DNA of 64,000 nucleotides from Leptospira licerasiae serovar Varillal str. VAR 010 (GCF_000244755.1 NZ_AHOO02000009.1:267552-331551); one strand, 5' to 3'; shown: positions 53,316 to 61,976, numbered from the stretch's first letter. The notes: generated by a model from the sequence alone, not told the origin. Made by a program: numbers and translations.

Positions 53316-53470
53316 GCATAACTGTCGGTTCTGACGCTGCGCTTCGAGATCGCTCCGCGACTCTCGCTTGGGCTTACGCCACATTCCGCTTTGTCACTCG
53401 TCTTGCAGTGGCAAGCCTCGTGCCAAATCCTTCGGATGCGCGGAACGTCGTCAAACCTTGGTCGTTATAC
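53316..53470 (+). repeat. attC site of cassette 13
   Basis: 155 bp. R'' GCATAAC, R' GTTATAC. L'' GGTTCTGACG with L' CGTCAAACC. Inner stem TTCCGC/GCGGAA. Confidence 0.92.
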
Positions 53471-53499
53471 GCCATCGGGTGGCGAAAAAAGGAAAATTA

Positions 53500-54192
53500 A
53501 TGAGTGAATTAGAAGAAGTAGCAAAAGCAGCGGCGGAAGCTTCAAAATTTGGGACCAAAGCTCTTGAAACCACAGAAAAGCTTCTTGGTTTCCTAAGTAG
53601 AGTGTTCGCTGAACCTTTGGAACAAGTGTCTGGTATTCTTGGCGATAGGTTGAAATTTCTTCGTTGGAGACGCCAAGTTCGCATAGTAGATGAGGTGAAC
53701 GCTTTACTAAAACAGCGTGGGATTTTCGACCTTCGGCCTTTGCCAGTTAATCTTGCGCTGACTATATTAGAAAATGCGAGTATGGAGGAAAACGATGAAA
53801 TCCAAGATATTTGGAACAAGTTACTCGCCAATGCAATGGATCCCAATTTCAAGAATGAAATCCGGACTGCCTATATTGATATTATTAAATCGCTCAGTCC
53901 CTTGGACGCACGCGTCCTATTAGCAGTTTTTAGAAATGTCAATTCGTTCCTCCCGCAGCAACCCTTGGAATTTATTGGTGTCACCCGTAAAGGGATTCAG
54001 GCACAGCTTCAAATCGGACAAGAGGAGGCACTACTAAGTATCCAAAATCTTTTCCGGGTTCAATGTCTTGCACTAGCTACTGATTATGCGAAATTCCCCG
54101 TTGATGAATTCTCACAAATATACGCCGGTGGCTTTGATGAGTTTTCCCTCACACTTTTCGGATATCGGTTCGTTGAAACTTGCTTGGGTTAA
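53500..54192 (+). CDS. Cassette 14: Abi-alpha (DUF4393) family protein
   Basis: 230 residues from ATG 53500 with GGAAA just upstream; the open frame from 53368 begins in attC13. Pattern of DUF4393/Abi-alpha: an amphipathic Ala-rich start (VAKAAAEASKFGTKALETTEKLLGFLSRVFAEPLEQVSGILGDRLKFLRWRRQVRIVDEV) and NASMEENDEIQDIWNKLLANAMDP. Members are linked to abortive phage infection; mechanism unknown. The C-terminal third is a winged-helix-like segment ending YRFVETCLG. Its base composition is nearer the chromosome than its neighbours are. Confidence 0.8.
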   Translation: MSELEEVAKAAAEASKFGTKALETTEKLLGFLSRVFAEPLEQVSGILGDRLKFLRWRRQVRIVDEVNALLKQRGIFDLRPLPVNLALTILENASMEENDEIQDIWNKLLANAMDPNFKNEIRTAYIDIIKSLSPLDARVLLAVFRNVNSFLPQQPLEFIGVTRKGIQAQLQIGQEEALLSIQNLFRVQCLALATDYAKFPVDEFSQIYAGGFDEFSLTLFGYRFVETCLG

Positions 54193-54215
54193 TTGGCGAA
54201 ACACCATCCGACGGC

Positions 54216-54369
54216 GTATAACTTACGGTGCTTCCGCTACGTTCGTGGCTCGCTGCGCGACCACTCACTCGGGCTTCGCCACATTTCGCTTTGTCACTCG
54301 CCTTGCAAAGCAAGCCTCGCGCCAAGTGCTTCGCACTCGCGAAACGTCGGAACACCTTGGTCGTTAAGC
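54216..54369 (+). repeat. attC site of cassette 14
   Basis: 154 bp. R'' GTATAAC, R' GTTAAGC. L'' GGTGCTTCCG with L' CGGAACACC. Inner stem TTTCGC/GCGAAA. Confidence 0.92.
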
Positions 54370-54392
54370 GCCATTAAGTAAAAAATATTTGT

Positions 54393-55130
54393 ATGAAGAT
54401 AGATTTTCTTTCTAAATCAGATGATAATCGCGAAAATCAAGTAATCTATGAGTTCGTCGAATTTATTGCTACTGACTTAGGAAAACTTGATATAATTAAT
54501 ATAGAAAGAATTCTCGAGACAGATGCTCGAACTCCTGATTTTTTGGTTAAAGACTTACTAAGCATTGTTGAAATTAAGAAAGTCACTGAAGATCCTTCAA
54601 CGATGCAGAAAATAGGTTCCCTTCGAAATAATATACTATCTAAAATTGAAAGAGAAGTTAAGAGCAATTTAGGTAATTTAACAGATAATATTTTAGTATC
54701 GATAAATAATTCAACGGCCCTAAAGTCTAGAGGGAAGGAGTATAAGTCTCTAATACAAAATATATCTAAAGATATTTGCGACAAAAATGATTATGGATTT
54801 TCCGGAGATTATGGCTACCGGATTTACCGTAAAGAAGGTATTCCTAATTTAATGGTCATTTATGCAGGACATGAATATCCTACTCCCGAAAAACTTGCTG
54901 AACATTTAAAAGACAAAATGGCTATTGCAATAGATCAACTGAGCAAGTACCAGGAAACATATCGATTAAAAGACTATAAAAAGATTCTGATTTTCGATCA
55001 TTTCTTTACGCATACGGAAGATCCTTCACTGACCGTGAATGCCATCGAGATTGCATATAATCTGTTATCTACTACGGGATTGGATTATATATTTCTTAGA
55101 ATGAACAAAGCTATTATCAAGGTAAGATAG
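54393..55130 (+). CDS. Cassette 15: PD-(D/E)xK-type protein, paralogue of cassette 3
   Basis: 245 residues. TPDFLVKDLLSIVEIKKVTEDPSTM gives D49, E60 and K62. It shares with cassette 3 the block LKSRGKEYKSLI and the C-terminal ILIFDHFFTHTEDPSLTVNAIEIAYNLL (cassette 3: LLLGHYYTFTNDPNDI). Identity outside these blocks is low, so the two arrived separately rather than by recent duplication. Cassette 54364-55287. Probably a stand-alone nuclease effector of an undescribed family. Confidence 0.7.
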   Translation: MKIDFLSKSDDNRENQVIYEFVEFIATDLGKLDIINIERILETDARTPDFLVKDLLSIVEIKKVTEDPSTMQKIGSLRNNILSKIEREVKSNLGNLTDNILVSINNSTALKSRGKEYKSLIQNISKDICDKNDYGFSGDYGYRIYRKEGIPNLMVIYAGHEYPTPEKLAEHLKDKMAIAIDQLSKYQETYRLKDYKKILIFDHFFTHTEDPSLTVNAIEIAYNLLSTTGLDYIFLRMNKAIIKVR

Positions 55131-55152
55131 CTTTTTGATATTACTTAACGGC

Positions 55153-55293
55153 GCTTAACTGTCGGTGCTTCCGCTTCGCTTCGAGATCGCTAACGCGACT
55201 CTCGCTCGGGCTACGCCACATTTGCTTCTGTCACTTCGTTTGCATGTGCAAACTCGCGCCATCGCAAACGTCGGAACACCTTGGTCGTTAGAC
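55153..55293 (+). repeat. attC site of cassette 15 (short type)
   Basis: 141 bp. R'' GCTTAAC, R' GTTAGAC. L'' GGTGCTTCCG with L' CGGAACACC. Inner stem TTTGC/GCAAA. Confidence 0.92.
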
Positions 55294-55345
55294 GCAATTG
55301 CTGCATTTAATTAAGCAGAAACAATTATATTGAAAGGTAATTACA

Positions 55346-56125
55346 ATGAATAGTGATTTTTCAGAAGAAGAAAGATTTGCAAGGCTTCAAAATTTGAATC
55401 TATTTCTAGAAGAAAGACAAAAGAGCAGTTTGCTGGATCGAATTCGAAGACTATTTTTAATATTAACTTTTACATTGATGTTATTGACTTTATTTTTCTT
55501 TTTTTCGGATGAGGGTCGCAAAAATTTTATTAAAAAGTCTGAGCTGCACGATAGTATTACAAAATCGATTGCTAATGAAGGGGATTTACGCGCTATTCGG
55601 AATATTTATGAAAATAGAAAATTGCAGACTAAAAGTATCTATAAAGTTTTTAATCAAAATGATGAATATTATTCCGGAGATGTTTCTTTATCCAAAATAC
55701 TAGAAGATATTAGAACATCTCTTTTTATTACTAAAGTTGATAATGTTTCCGTTAGTAAAATTGACAGATTGATCAGAGAACACAGCGAACGAAATCCCTT
55801 TGATGCATTAGAAGCAAATCAAAAAGACATTTTCGAAAATTTGCGAATGAAAAGTGCAAATAATTATTCCTATATCAAGACTGATGTTGACAAACTCGCC
55901 TCCGAAATTGAAACAAAAAACGCTTTGGTAAATAAATATTTAAATCTATCGAATAATAGTTTCTGGGTTTCGATATTTGCATTATTTATTTCCGTTGTAA
56001 TTGGGATTTATCAAATTTATCAAAATAGATCCTCTCGATTAAAGTTATTCTTATCTACAGTATTGTCACAATGGTATGAGAATATTGATTCTAAGGCACT
56101 TAAGTCTGATAAAAAGTCATCATAA
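55346..56125 (+). CDS. Cassette 16: two-TM hypothetical protein
   Basis: 259 residues. A basic, coiled N-terminus (EEERFARLQNLNLFLEERQKSSLLDRIRR) leads to a membrane helix (LFLILTFTLMLLTLFFFF), a central soluble domain of about 130 residues (periplasmic if the ends are inside), a coiled segment (IETKNALVNKYLNLSNN) and a second helix (FWVSIFALFISVVIGIYQIY). No family recognised. The layout is like that of chemoreceptor or AbiF-type membrane sensors without a signalling domain. Confidence 0.6.
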   Translation: MNSDFSEEERFARLQNLNLFLEERQKSSLLDRIRRLFLILTFTLMLLTLFFFFSDEGRKNFIKKSELHDSITKSIANEGDLRAIRNIYENRKLQTKSIYKVFNQNDEYYSGDVSLSKILEDIRTSLFITKVDNVSVSKIDRLIREHSERNPFDALEANQKDIFENLRMKSANNYSYIKTDVDKLASEIETKNALVNKYLNLSNNSFWVSIFALFISVVIGIYQIYQNRSSRLKLFLSTVLSQWYENIDSKALKSDKKSS

Positions 56126-56166
56126 TCCGTTAGCTTGAAATTGTTTTACATATTTCAAGCAACTGC

Positions 56167-56318
56167 GTCTAACTGTCGGCTCTGACGCATCGCTTCGAGA
56201 TGCTTCGCACTCTCGCTCGGCCTTCGGCACATTTCGCTTTGTCACTCGCCTTGCAAAGCAAGTCTCGCGCCAAGTCCTAACGGACTCGCGAAACGTCGTC
56301 AAGCCTTGGTCGTTAGAC
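56167..56318 (+). repeat. attC site of cassette 16
   Basis: 152 bp. R'' GTCTAAC, R' GTTAGAC. L'' GGCTCTGACG with L' CGTCAAGCC. Inner stem TTTCGC/GCGAAA. Confidence 0.92.
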
Positions 56319-56337
56319 GAAATGCTCAAGAAATCTG

Positions 56338-57183
56338 ATGAAAGAAGAAATAAACGAAGAAGCTTATTGGAGCAGGGAGACTTTTGCACATTATGGTCTT
56401 GCTATGTACTTCGCTCAATCACTGGAGAAATCGTTAGGTATTTGGATTACTTTTACACTCACTAAAGATCGAGAAATTACGAAGTTTCAATTCGACTATG
56501 AATTAGAGGAGATGTTTAAGAACACATTTGGCGGATTAATTCTCATCATTAAAAATAAAGGAATCGGAATTGAATCGGGGTTAATGTCTAAGCTTGAAAA
56601 AGCCTTAATGGAGAGAAATCATCTCGCTCACCATTATTGGTGGGAACATTCGATTTCTTCTGCGAAAATGGAAGGGAAGCAGCTGATATTGGATGAATTG
56701 AAAGACTTACGGAATTTTTTTAATGAACTCGATGAAGAAATTACGAATCTGACAGATCAATTTGCTGAAACCAAAGGCGTAACAAAAGAGATAATTCAAG
56801 AACATTATGAGGCATTGCTTGCTGGCCCAATGATTTTGTTCGAGCAAAAGAGGCTTTTGAAAAAGAAAGAATTATTAATTGAAATTGGAAGACTTTATCC
56901 CGACCAAAATCGAAAAATGTATACGCCAATTTTTACCTTTGAAGACAATAGTAAATGGGCACTTGGCGATGCAGGATTTGCGTACGCTCCTGAAATAATT
57001 GAATCGAATTACCAAATAGAAGAAAACTATTTGCCTCTACTGCCAACGTTAATTGAAACTAAAGCCAAAAATTATGAGCCTTGGCAATATAATTTGAATT
57101 TAGATAATGGGTATGTTCTCTGCGTAAATAAAATTGATACTCTGTCTGGCATTTCATTTACTTATACAATTAAAAAGAAATAA
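56338..57183 (+). CDS. Cassette 17: HEPN-motif protein
   Basis: 281 residues. The helical N-terminal half carries MERNHLAHHYWWEH, an RNxxxH motif (R93, N94, H98), the catalytic signature of HEPN ribonucleases. The preceding helices (GLAMYFAQSLEKSLGIWITF, ELEEMFKNTFGGLI) fit the four-helix bundle. The C-terminal 100 residues are beta-rich and unrelated. There is no MNT antitoxin in the cassette, so activity would need another control. A defence RNase is the most likely role. Confidence 0.7.
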   Translation: MKEEINEEAYWSRETFAHYGLAMYFAQSLEKSLGIWITFTLTKDREITKFQFDYELEEMFKNTFGGLILIIKNKGIGIESGLMSKLEKALMERNHLAHHYWWEHSISSAKMEGKQLILDELKDLRNFFNELDEEITNLTDQFAETKGVTKEIIQEHYEALLAGPMILFEQKRLLKKKELLIEIGRLYPDQNRKMYTPIFTFEDNSKWALGDAGFAYAPEIIESNYQIEENYLPLLPTLIETKAKNYEPWQYNLNLDNGYVLCVNKIDTLSGISFTYTIKKK

Positions 57184-57194
57184 TTGAGCACTTC

Positions 57195-57348
57195 GTCTAA
57201 CTATCGGTGCTTCCGCAGCGCTGCGGGATTGCTTCGCAACCCTTGCTTGGGCTACGCCACATTTCGCTTTGTCACTCGCCTTGCAGAGCAAGTCTCGCGC
57301 CAAGTGCTTGCGCACTCGCGAAACGTCGGAACACCTTGGTCGTTAGCC
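57195..57348 (+). repeat. attC site of cassette 17
   Basis: 154 bp. R'' GTCTAAC, R' GTTAGCC. L'' GGTGCTTCCG with L' CGGAACACC. Differs from attC10 at only a few bases. Confidence 0.92.
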
Positions 57349-57371
57349 GCCATTACTAAAACGGTTCAAAC

Positions 57372-57800
57372 ATGAAATTTATTCTGTTAGCAAATGGAGG
57401 TATTCCACTATTATTTGAAAGTTGGTTGCTGGGAATAATTAATATCCCTTTGGCATTTATTGAATTTACTTCTCTCTTTCTTTTAATTAAGTTTCAAACA
57501 AATCAAACGGTTCCTGTTTATGCTTTCTTCTTTATATTTCTTGGGAATATATTGTCATCATTGCTATTTGTTCCGGTTGGAATGGTTGCTGGAACAGGAA
57601 ATGTTGGGGAATATAGTTTCTTCTTTTTGTTATTGTTGTCACTAATAGCTTCCATAATTATTGAATTTCCATTTTATCATTTTTCTGTTTATAAATTAGG
57701 TGAGTTGGAGTTAAGCAAACTCATATTTTTTGGATATCTGGTTTGTATTCATTTAGTTTCTTATCTTATACTTGTTGGCTCTTTTTTCGCTTTTAGGTAG
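57372..57800 (+). CDS. Cassette 18: four-TM membrane protein, copy 2
   Basis: 142 residues, identical to the product of 51260-51688. The copies lie 6112 bp apart and the whole cassette, including the leader ATTACTAAAACGGTTCAAAC, the tail TTTGTTGGTTAAG and the attC, is the same, so this is a recent copy made as a cassette unit. See cassette 11 for the description of the protein. Both copies are intact. Confidence 0.68.
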   Translation: MKFILLANGGIPLLFESWLLGIINIPLAFIEFTSLFLLIKFQTNQTVPVYAFFFIFLGNILSSLLFVPVGMVAGTGNVGEYSFFFLLLLSLIASIIIEFPFYHFSVYKLGELELSKLIFFGYLVCIHLVSYLILVGSFFAFR

Positions 57801-57842
57801 TTTGTTGGTTAAGTTAAATGCTTTGGGCAAGGAAGTAACGGC

Positions 57843-57997
57843 GGCTAACTGTCGGTTCTGACGCTGCGCTTCGAGATCGCTACGCGACTCTCGCTTGGGC
57901 TTACGCCACATTCCGCTTTGTCACTCGTCTTGCAGGGCAAGCCTCGCGCCAAGTCCTTACGGACTCGCGAAACGTCGTCAAACCTTGGTCGTTAGGC
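57843..57997 (+). repeat. attC site of cassette 18
   Basis: 155 bp. R'' GGCTAAC, R' GTTAGGC. Same sequence as attC11 up to the crossover G; the R' differs because the next cassette differs. Confidence 0.92.
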
Positions 57998-58270
57998 GGA
58001 CATCCGATAAATTTTCTCTTTTTTATTTTAGGGTAAAATATTCTTTAGAAAGAGCCGTGCAAAATCTTTCGTATGTTAGCCCGCTCCTGAGATGCTCTGG
58101 TGCCGAAGATTTGAGTTTCATCCTGCTAATTAGATTGCATAGACATGTTTTAACTGATGCCGTATTCGGAGCGGAGATTTGGCATCTAAAAGCTGCATTT
58201 TACCGAGACGGCAATTTGCCGAATTAGAGAAGGCCAATATTTGGAATGCACCGTATTTGGATCGGACGTC
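57992..58270. other. Cassette 19: body without a convincing gene
   Basis: 426-bp cassette (57992-58417). The 280 bp before attC19 contain no ORF with a start and ribosome site; the open frame from 57895 begins inside attC18. It is a diverged copy of cassette 24, and the similarity runs through indels that break the frame. Candidates: an RNA, a promoter cassette or a decayed gene. A run TTTTAGGGTAAAATATTC near 58030 could be a -10 region. Confidence 0.6.
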
Positions 58271-58423
58271 GCCTAACTAACGGTTCTGACGCTTCGCTTC
58301 GAGATCGCTACGCGACTCTCGCTTGGCCTTCGGCACATTCCGCTTTGTCACTCGTCTTGCTTAGCAAGTCTCGCGCCAAGTCCTTCGGACTCGCGGAACG
58401 TCGTCAAACCTTGGTCGTTAAAC
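58271..58423 (+). repeat. attC site of cassette 19
   Basis: 153 bp. R'' GCCTAAC, R' GTTAAAC. L'' GGTTCTGACG with L' CGTCAAACC. Inner stem TTCCGC/GCGGAA. Confidence 0.92.
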
Positions 58424-58439
58424 GCAAGCCAGCAAAATT

Positions 58440-59498
58440 ATGGATGAACAAGAAAAAACTTTCGATATGAGCGCTACTGATCAAAAGGTGAGAGGAGAGT
58501 ATTTTCCCTTAGGATTTAAAGAGAGCTTTTACGAACCTTATCTTACCGCAGAAATTGCGCAGCTAATATTAAATAAAGCTACGAACCTAAATCATTCAAT
58601 TTCGAAATGGAAAAAATTGGGGACCTTCCGTTTTGAGGGCAAAAAGCTAAATGGAGAATCAATTTCGGGTGAAACCAGTTTTGCAAAAATTGAACAAATT
58701 TTAAAAGGTAACCGAGAATATCTTTCTAATGGTACCGTAATTCCTGAATTGCCTATTACTTGGATGGATTCATCCATTGCCATTCAGTTGAATTTTTATG
58801 CACCAGAAAATGGCTCTGAAAAATCATTAACTATTGAATTAAATACAAAAGGATCACATAACTATCCAATTTTGCCTCGAATAGATAGAGAAGGCATGGC
58901 ATTTTCGTCCACCTTGGATACTCTGGAGAAAATATTATATAATGTAAAAATTGATTTAGTTAAAAATTCAAACCTGATGCTTGTGGGAAGTAATAATTAT
59001 TGGCTGGAAAAGCTAATTACTTATTTGAATACATCAGTATCTTTAATAGAGAATATGCTCATTATGCTTTACTATAAAGCCAAGCATGATCATAGCACTT
59101 TTGGGTGGCAGTTTGATGAACAAAAACTCGGACAAACATATTCACGTAGGCTAACAGATAAAATAAGTTGGGTTTACACTATTACCGGCAAACATCTTCC
59201 TGATCTTACTGAAGAATTAAAAGCTCTGAATGAGCTAAAAGCTGTAAGAAATCATTTAAATCACTTTGATCCACCTGTTTTTGCTTGCACTATTGAAGAT
59301 GTAGCAGACTGGTTAAATAGAAGTTATTACATTGCTCGCTTAGCACTGAAAGTCCGCCAAACAGTAAATTCTTCTGTATCTGGAAATTTAATAAAATTAC
59401 TACTCTCAAAACCTGTCTTATACTCTCCAAATGATCCCGGAAAAGTAAGATATAAACAAACTGCTACGGGATATAAAAGCTGCTTTGTTGGCGAATAA
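58440..59498 (+). CDS. Cassette 20: HEPN-motif protein, unrelated to cassette 17
   Basis: 352 residues. Near the C-terminus, ELKAVRNHLNHFDPP has an RNxxxH motif (R270, N271, H275), after helices LEKLITYLNTSVSLIENMLIMLYYKAK and followed by VADWLNRSYYIARLALKVRQ, which fits a HEPN bundle. The N-terminal 180 residues are mixed alpha/beta (TSFAKIEQILKGNREYL, SIAIQLNFYAPENGS). Similar two-part proteins occur in HEPN-containing defence genes, but I do not recognise this one. Start ATG 58440, 22 bp after the border. Confidence 0.65.
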   Translation: MDEQEKTFDMSATDQKVRGEYFPLGFKESFYEPYLTAEIAQLILNKATNLNHSISKWKKLGTFRFEGKKLNGESISGETSFAKIEQILKGNREYLSNGTVIPELPITWMDSSIAIQLNFYAPENGSEKSLTIELNTKGSHNYPILPRIDREGMAFSSTLDTLEKILYNVKIDLVKNSNLMLVGSNNYWLEKLITYLNTSVSLIENMLIMLYYKAKHDHSTFGWQFDEQKLGQTYSRRLTDKISWVYTITGKHLPDLTEELKALNELKAVRNHLNHFDPPVFACTIEDVADWLNRSYYIARLALKVRQTVNSSVSGNLIKLLLSKPVLYSPNDPGKVRYKQTATGYKSCFVGE

Positions 59499-59508
59499 GC
59501 TGGCCAGC

Positions 59509-59664
59509 GTTTAACTATCGGTTCTGACGCTGCGCTTCGAGATCGCTAACGCGACTCACTCGCTCGGCCTCCGGCACATTTCGCTTTGTCACTCGTCTTG
59601 CATAGCAAGCCTCGCGCCAAGTGCTTCGCACTCGCGAAACGTCGTCAAGCCTTGGTCGTTAGAC
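59509..59664 (+). repeat. attC site of cassette 20
   Basis: 156 bp. R'' GTTTAAC, R' GTTAGAC. L'' GGTTCTGACG with L' CGTCAAGCC (one wobble pair). Inner stem TTTCGC/GCGAAA. Confidence 0.92.
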
Positions 59665-59701
59665 GAACAGTTTGGCTAAATTTTCTTTAAAAAGAAAATG
59701 G

Positions 59702-59734
59702 TTGACAACGTAACCCTATGGGTTACGGTATATG
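59702..59734 (+). promoter_or_regulatory. Promoter and operator of higBA
   Basis: TTGACA at 59702-59707 followed by CGTAACCC-TAT-GGGTTACG (59709-59727), a perfect 8-bp inverted repeat, and TATATG (59729-59734). The repeat is the likely HigA operator. The -35 to -10 spacing of 21 bp is longer than usual. Confidence 0.65.
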
Positions 59735-59736
59735 TA

Positions 59737-60015
59737 TTGATTATCTCCTTTAGACACAAGGGCCTTGAACATTTTTTTGAAACTGGCAGTAAGAAAGGAA
59801 TTCAGGCAGATCATTCTAACAAATTAGCTAGAATTCTAGATAGGTTAGATTCATCCCTATCTCCTAAAGATATGGACTTACCAGCATATCGCTTACATCC
59901 TCTTAAAGGTCGTGAAAAGGGTAGGTGGTCAGTCTGGGTAAATGGAAATTGGCGTGTTACCTTTGAATTTGAAGGTGAAAATGCAATAATAGTCGATTAC
60001 GAAGATTATCACTAG
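59737..60015 (+). CDS. higB: Cassette 21: HigB/RelE-type toxin
   Basis: About 92 residues. The start is taken at TTG 59737, giving LIISFRHKGLEHFFETGSKKGI, the usual HigB opening; the frame is open from 59698 but that would cross the operator. The RelE-fold core is LDSSLSPKDMDLPAYRLHPLKGREKGRWSVWVNGNWRVTFEF and ends DYEDYH. HigB cuts ribosome-bound mRNA. The antitoxin gene follows after 12 bp, the order typical of higBA (toxin first). Confidence 0.9.
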   Translation: MIISFRHKGLEHFFETGSKKGIQADHSNKLARILDRLDSSLSPKDMDLPAYRLHPLKGREKGRWSVWVNGNWRVTFEFEGENAIIVDYEDYH

Positions 60016-60027
60016 AGGCAAGATTTT

Positions 60028-60318
60028 ATGAATAAAAGAAAACCTACTCATCCTGGTGAAATTTTACTAGAAGATATAATAAAGCCCTTAGGATTAACTA
60101 TCACTGAGGCTGCGAAAGACTTAGGAATATCTCGCAAGACGTTATCAGAAATAGTGAATTGCAAAAGTCCAGTTACTCCGGAAATGGCAGTAAGAATAGC
60201 AATTGCAACGAATACCTCAGCAGAGAGTTGGCTGAGCATGCAAACAAAATTAGATTTATGGACTGCGATGCAAGAAAGGCCTAAGAATATAATCAAGTTT
60301 CCAATTTCTGCGCAATAG
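60028..60318 (+). CDS. higA: Cassette 21: HigA antitoxin
   Basis: 96 residues. PTHPGEILLEDIIKPLGLTITEAAKDLGISRKTLSEIVNCKSPVTPEMAVRIAIATNTSAESWLSMQTKLDLW is the standard HigA helix-turn-helix and tail. It binds HigB and represses the operon, probably at the inverted repeat 59709-59727. Like the other toxin-antitoxin cassettes, it has its own promoter, so it does not depend on transcription from attI and can stabilise the array. Confidence 0.93.
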   Translation: MNKRKPTHPGEILLEDIIKPLGLTITEAAKDLGISRKTLSEIVNCKSPVTPEMAVRIAIATNTSAESWLSMQTKLDLWTAMQERPKNIIKFPISAQ

Positions 60319-60330
60319 AGCCAAACCGTC

Positions 60331-60484
60331 GTCTAACTAACAGCTCTGGCGCAGCGCTTCGGGATTGCTTACGCAACCCTCGCTTGGGCTTCGCCACATT
60401 CCGCTTTGTCACTCGTCTTGCAGGGCAAGACTCATGCCAAGTCCTTCGGACGCGCGGAACGTCGCCAAGCGTTGGTCGTTAGGC
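60331..60484 (+). repeat. attC site of cassette 21
   Basis: 154 bp. R'' GTCTAAC, R' GTTAGGC. L'' AGCTCTGGCG with L' CGCCAAGC. Inner stem TTCCGC/GCGGAA. Confidence 0.92.
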
Positions 60485-60533
60485 GAAATGTCACGGAAGC
60501 CGAACATCAATTGTATATGGAGATAATTAGTCT

Positions 60534-60845
60534 ATGCCTATTCCTTACGAATTAGAAAAAGATGTCGTTAACGAGGTTAATAAACTCTTCAAAAAGAATG
60601 AAGCAAGTATGGTTATGGAAAAATTAAGAAATACGCAACTTTGGGCTGAGGATTCAGGACCGCCGGCTAGAATCCATCTTGCAATGGTTTGGAAATCGAA
60701 AGGAGATATAGAAATTTTTCTAAAGACACTGTATGATGGATTGGATTGGCGTGATTTATTAGTAGAGATGAAATTGGCGGATGAAAATTGGAAAGAAATA
60801 CTTTATAAGAAAAATATATATGCTGACCAATGGATAAGAAAATAG
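60534..60845 (+). CDS. Cassette 22: small hypothetical protein
   Basis: 103 residues, helical and acidic: ELEKDVVNEVNKLFKKNEASMVMEKLRN, then GPPARIHLAMVWKSKGDIEIFLKTLYDGLDWRDLLVEMKLADENWKEILYKK. No membrane segment. The size and acidic helical make-up are like immunity proteins of polymorphic toxins or small adaptor proteins, but no family is recognised. Cassette 60479-60995 is the smallest with a clear gene. Confidence 0.6.
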   Translation: MPIPYELEKDVVNEVNKLFKKNEASMVMEKLRNTQLWAEDSGPPARIHLAMVWKSKGDIEIFLKTLYDGLDWRDLLVEMKLADENWKEILYKKNIYADQWIRK

Positions 60846-60862
60846 GCTTCCTGTGACACTTC

Positions 60863-61001
60863 GCCTAACTATCGGTGCCTCCGCTCCGCTCAAGGCTGCT
60901 TCGCACCTTTCGCTCGGGCTACGCCACATTCGCGTCCGTCACTTCGTTTGCATGAGCAAACTCGTGCCGTTGCGAACGTCGGAGCACCTTGGTCGTTAGG
61001 C
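60863..61001 (+). repeat. attC site of cassette 22 (short type)
   Basis: 139 bp, the shortest. R'' GCCTAAC, R' GTTAGGC. L'' GGTGCCTCCG with L' CGGAGCACC. Inner stem ATTCGC/GCGAAC. Confidence 0.92.
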
Positions 61002-61039
61002 GTCATAAATTCAAATCAATTTTAATATAGGAAATAGAA

Positions 61040-61822
61040 ATGGCAAAACCAACAGATAAAGAACGATTCTTTGCAAACTTACCAATTGATGGAAAACCAA
61101 TTTCAAATAAAGCCCTAAAGGCTGTATTAGAATACGATGATGATAAATATCTAAGAATTCGGAAAGAGTTATTAGATGAAGGGCGAGTCTCCATTGGAAG
61201 AGGTTATGGGGGCTCAGTTTATAGAATAGCTGATATTGATATATCTAACTTTAAAGAGATAAAATCTAAAAAAGAAGACAAGTATAAAAGTGAGTTAACA
61301 TTATACGATTCTTTTTTAAAAACTATAAAAGAAAAGCATACGGCATACTTTGAATACGATAAATATATAATTCAAAAAACGGCTCACTCAGGGTCAAGAA
61401 ACACTGGAGGAGTGTGGACTAGGCCCGACATTACATTAATCACAGTGCAAACATTTCCATACATTCCGAATAAAATATTAGATATAATTACCTTTGAACT
61501 AAAGCATTATAAAGATTTTTCAATAGTCGGTGTTTTTGAATGCGCTGCACACACTCGGTTTAGTAATAAAAGCTATTTATCGATCTATTTTCCTGAAGAT
61601 GAATTTCAAAATCTAAGTGATGATGATTTTGAAAGAATAAAAGGTGAATGCGAGCGATTTAAAATCGGCCTAGTTATTTTTAGTGATCCAGAAAATTATG
61701 ATACTTTTCATTTTCATGTCGATCCTGAAAGAAACTCGCCTGACCCGTCTGAACAAAATGAATTTCTCTCACAGCAGATCAAAGAAGATAATAGAAAAAT
61801 ACTTTTAACTTATCTGAGATAG
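61040..61822 (+). CDS. Cassette 23: winged-helix plus PD-(D/E)xK protein
   Basis: 260 residues. An N-terminal winged-helix region (GKPISNKALKAVLEYDDDKYLRIRKELLDEGRVSIGRGYGGSVYRI) is followed by a restriction-like core: WTRPDITLITVQTFPYIPNKILDIITFELKHY (D130, E153, K155), then VGVFECAAHTRF. The mix of DNA-reading and cutting modules suggests a stand-alone DNA-targeting nuclease. It is unrelated in detail to the cassette 3/15 family. No methyltransferase partner is present. Confidence 0.72.
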   Translation: MAKPTDKERFFANLPIDGKPISNKALKAVLEYDDDKYLRIRKELLDEGRVSIGRGYGGSVYRIADIDISNFKEIKSKKEDKYKSELTLYDSFLKTIKEKHTAYFEYDKYIIQKTAHSGSRNTGGVWTRPDITLITVQTFPYIPNKILDIITFELKHYKDFSIVGVFECAAHTRFSNKSYLSIYFPEDEFQNLSDDDFERIKGECERFKIGLVIFSDPENYDTFHFHVDPERNSPDPSEQNEFLSQQIKEDNRKILLTYLR

Positions 61823-61835
61823 GTGAATTTACGAC

Positions 61836-61976
61836 GCCTAACTGTCGGTGCTTCCGCTACGCTTCGGGATCGCTAACGCGACCCTCGCTCGGGCTTCGCC
61901 ACATTTGCTTCTGGCACTCGTCTTGCAAAGCAAGCCTCGCGCCATCGCAAACGTCGGAACACCTTGGTCGTTAGGC
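61836..61976 (+). repeat. attC site of cassette 23 (short type)
   Basis: 141 bp. R'' GCCTAAC, R' GTTAGGC. L'' GGTGCTTCCG with L' CGGAACACC. Inner stem TTTGC/GCAAA. Confidence 0.92.
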
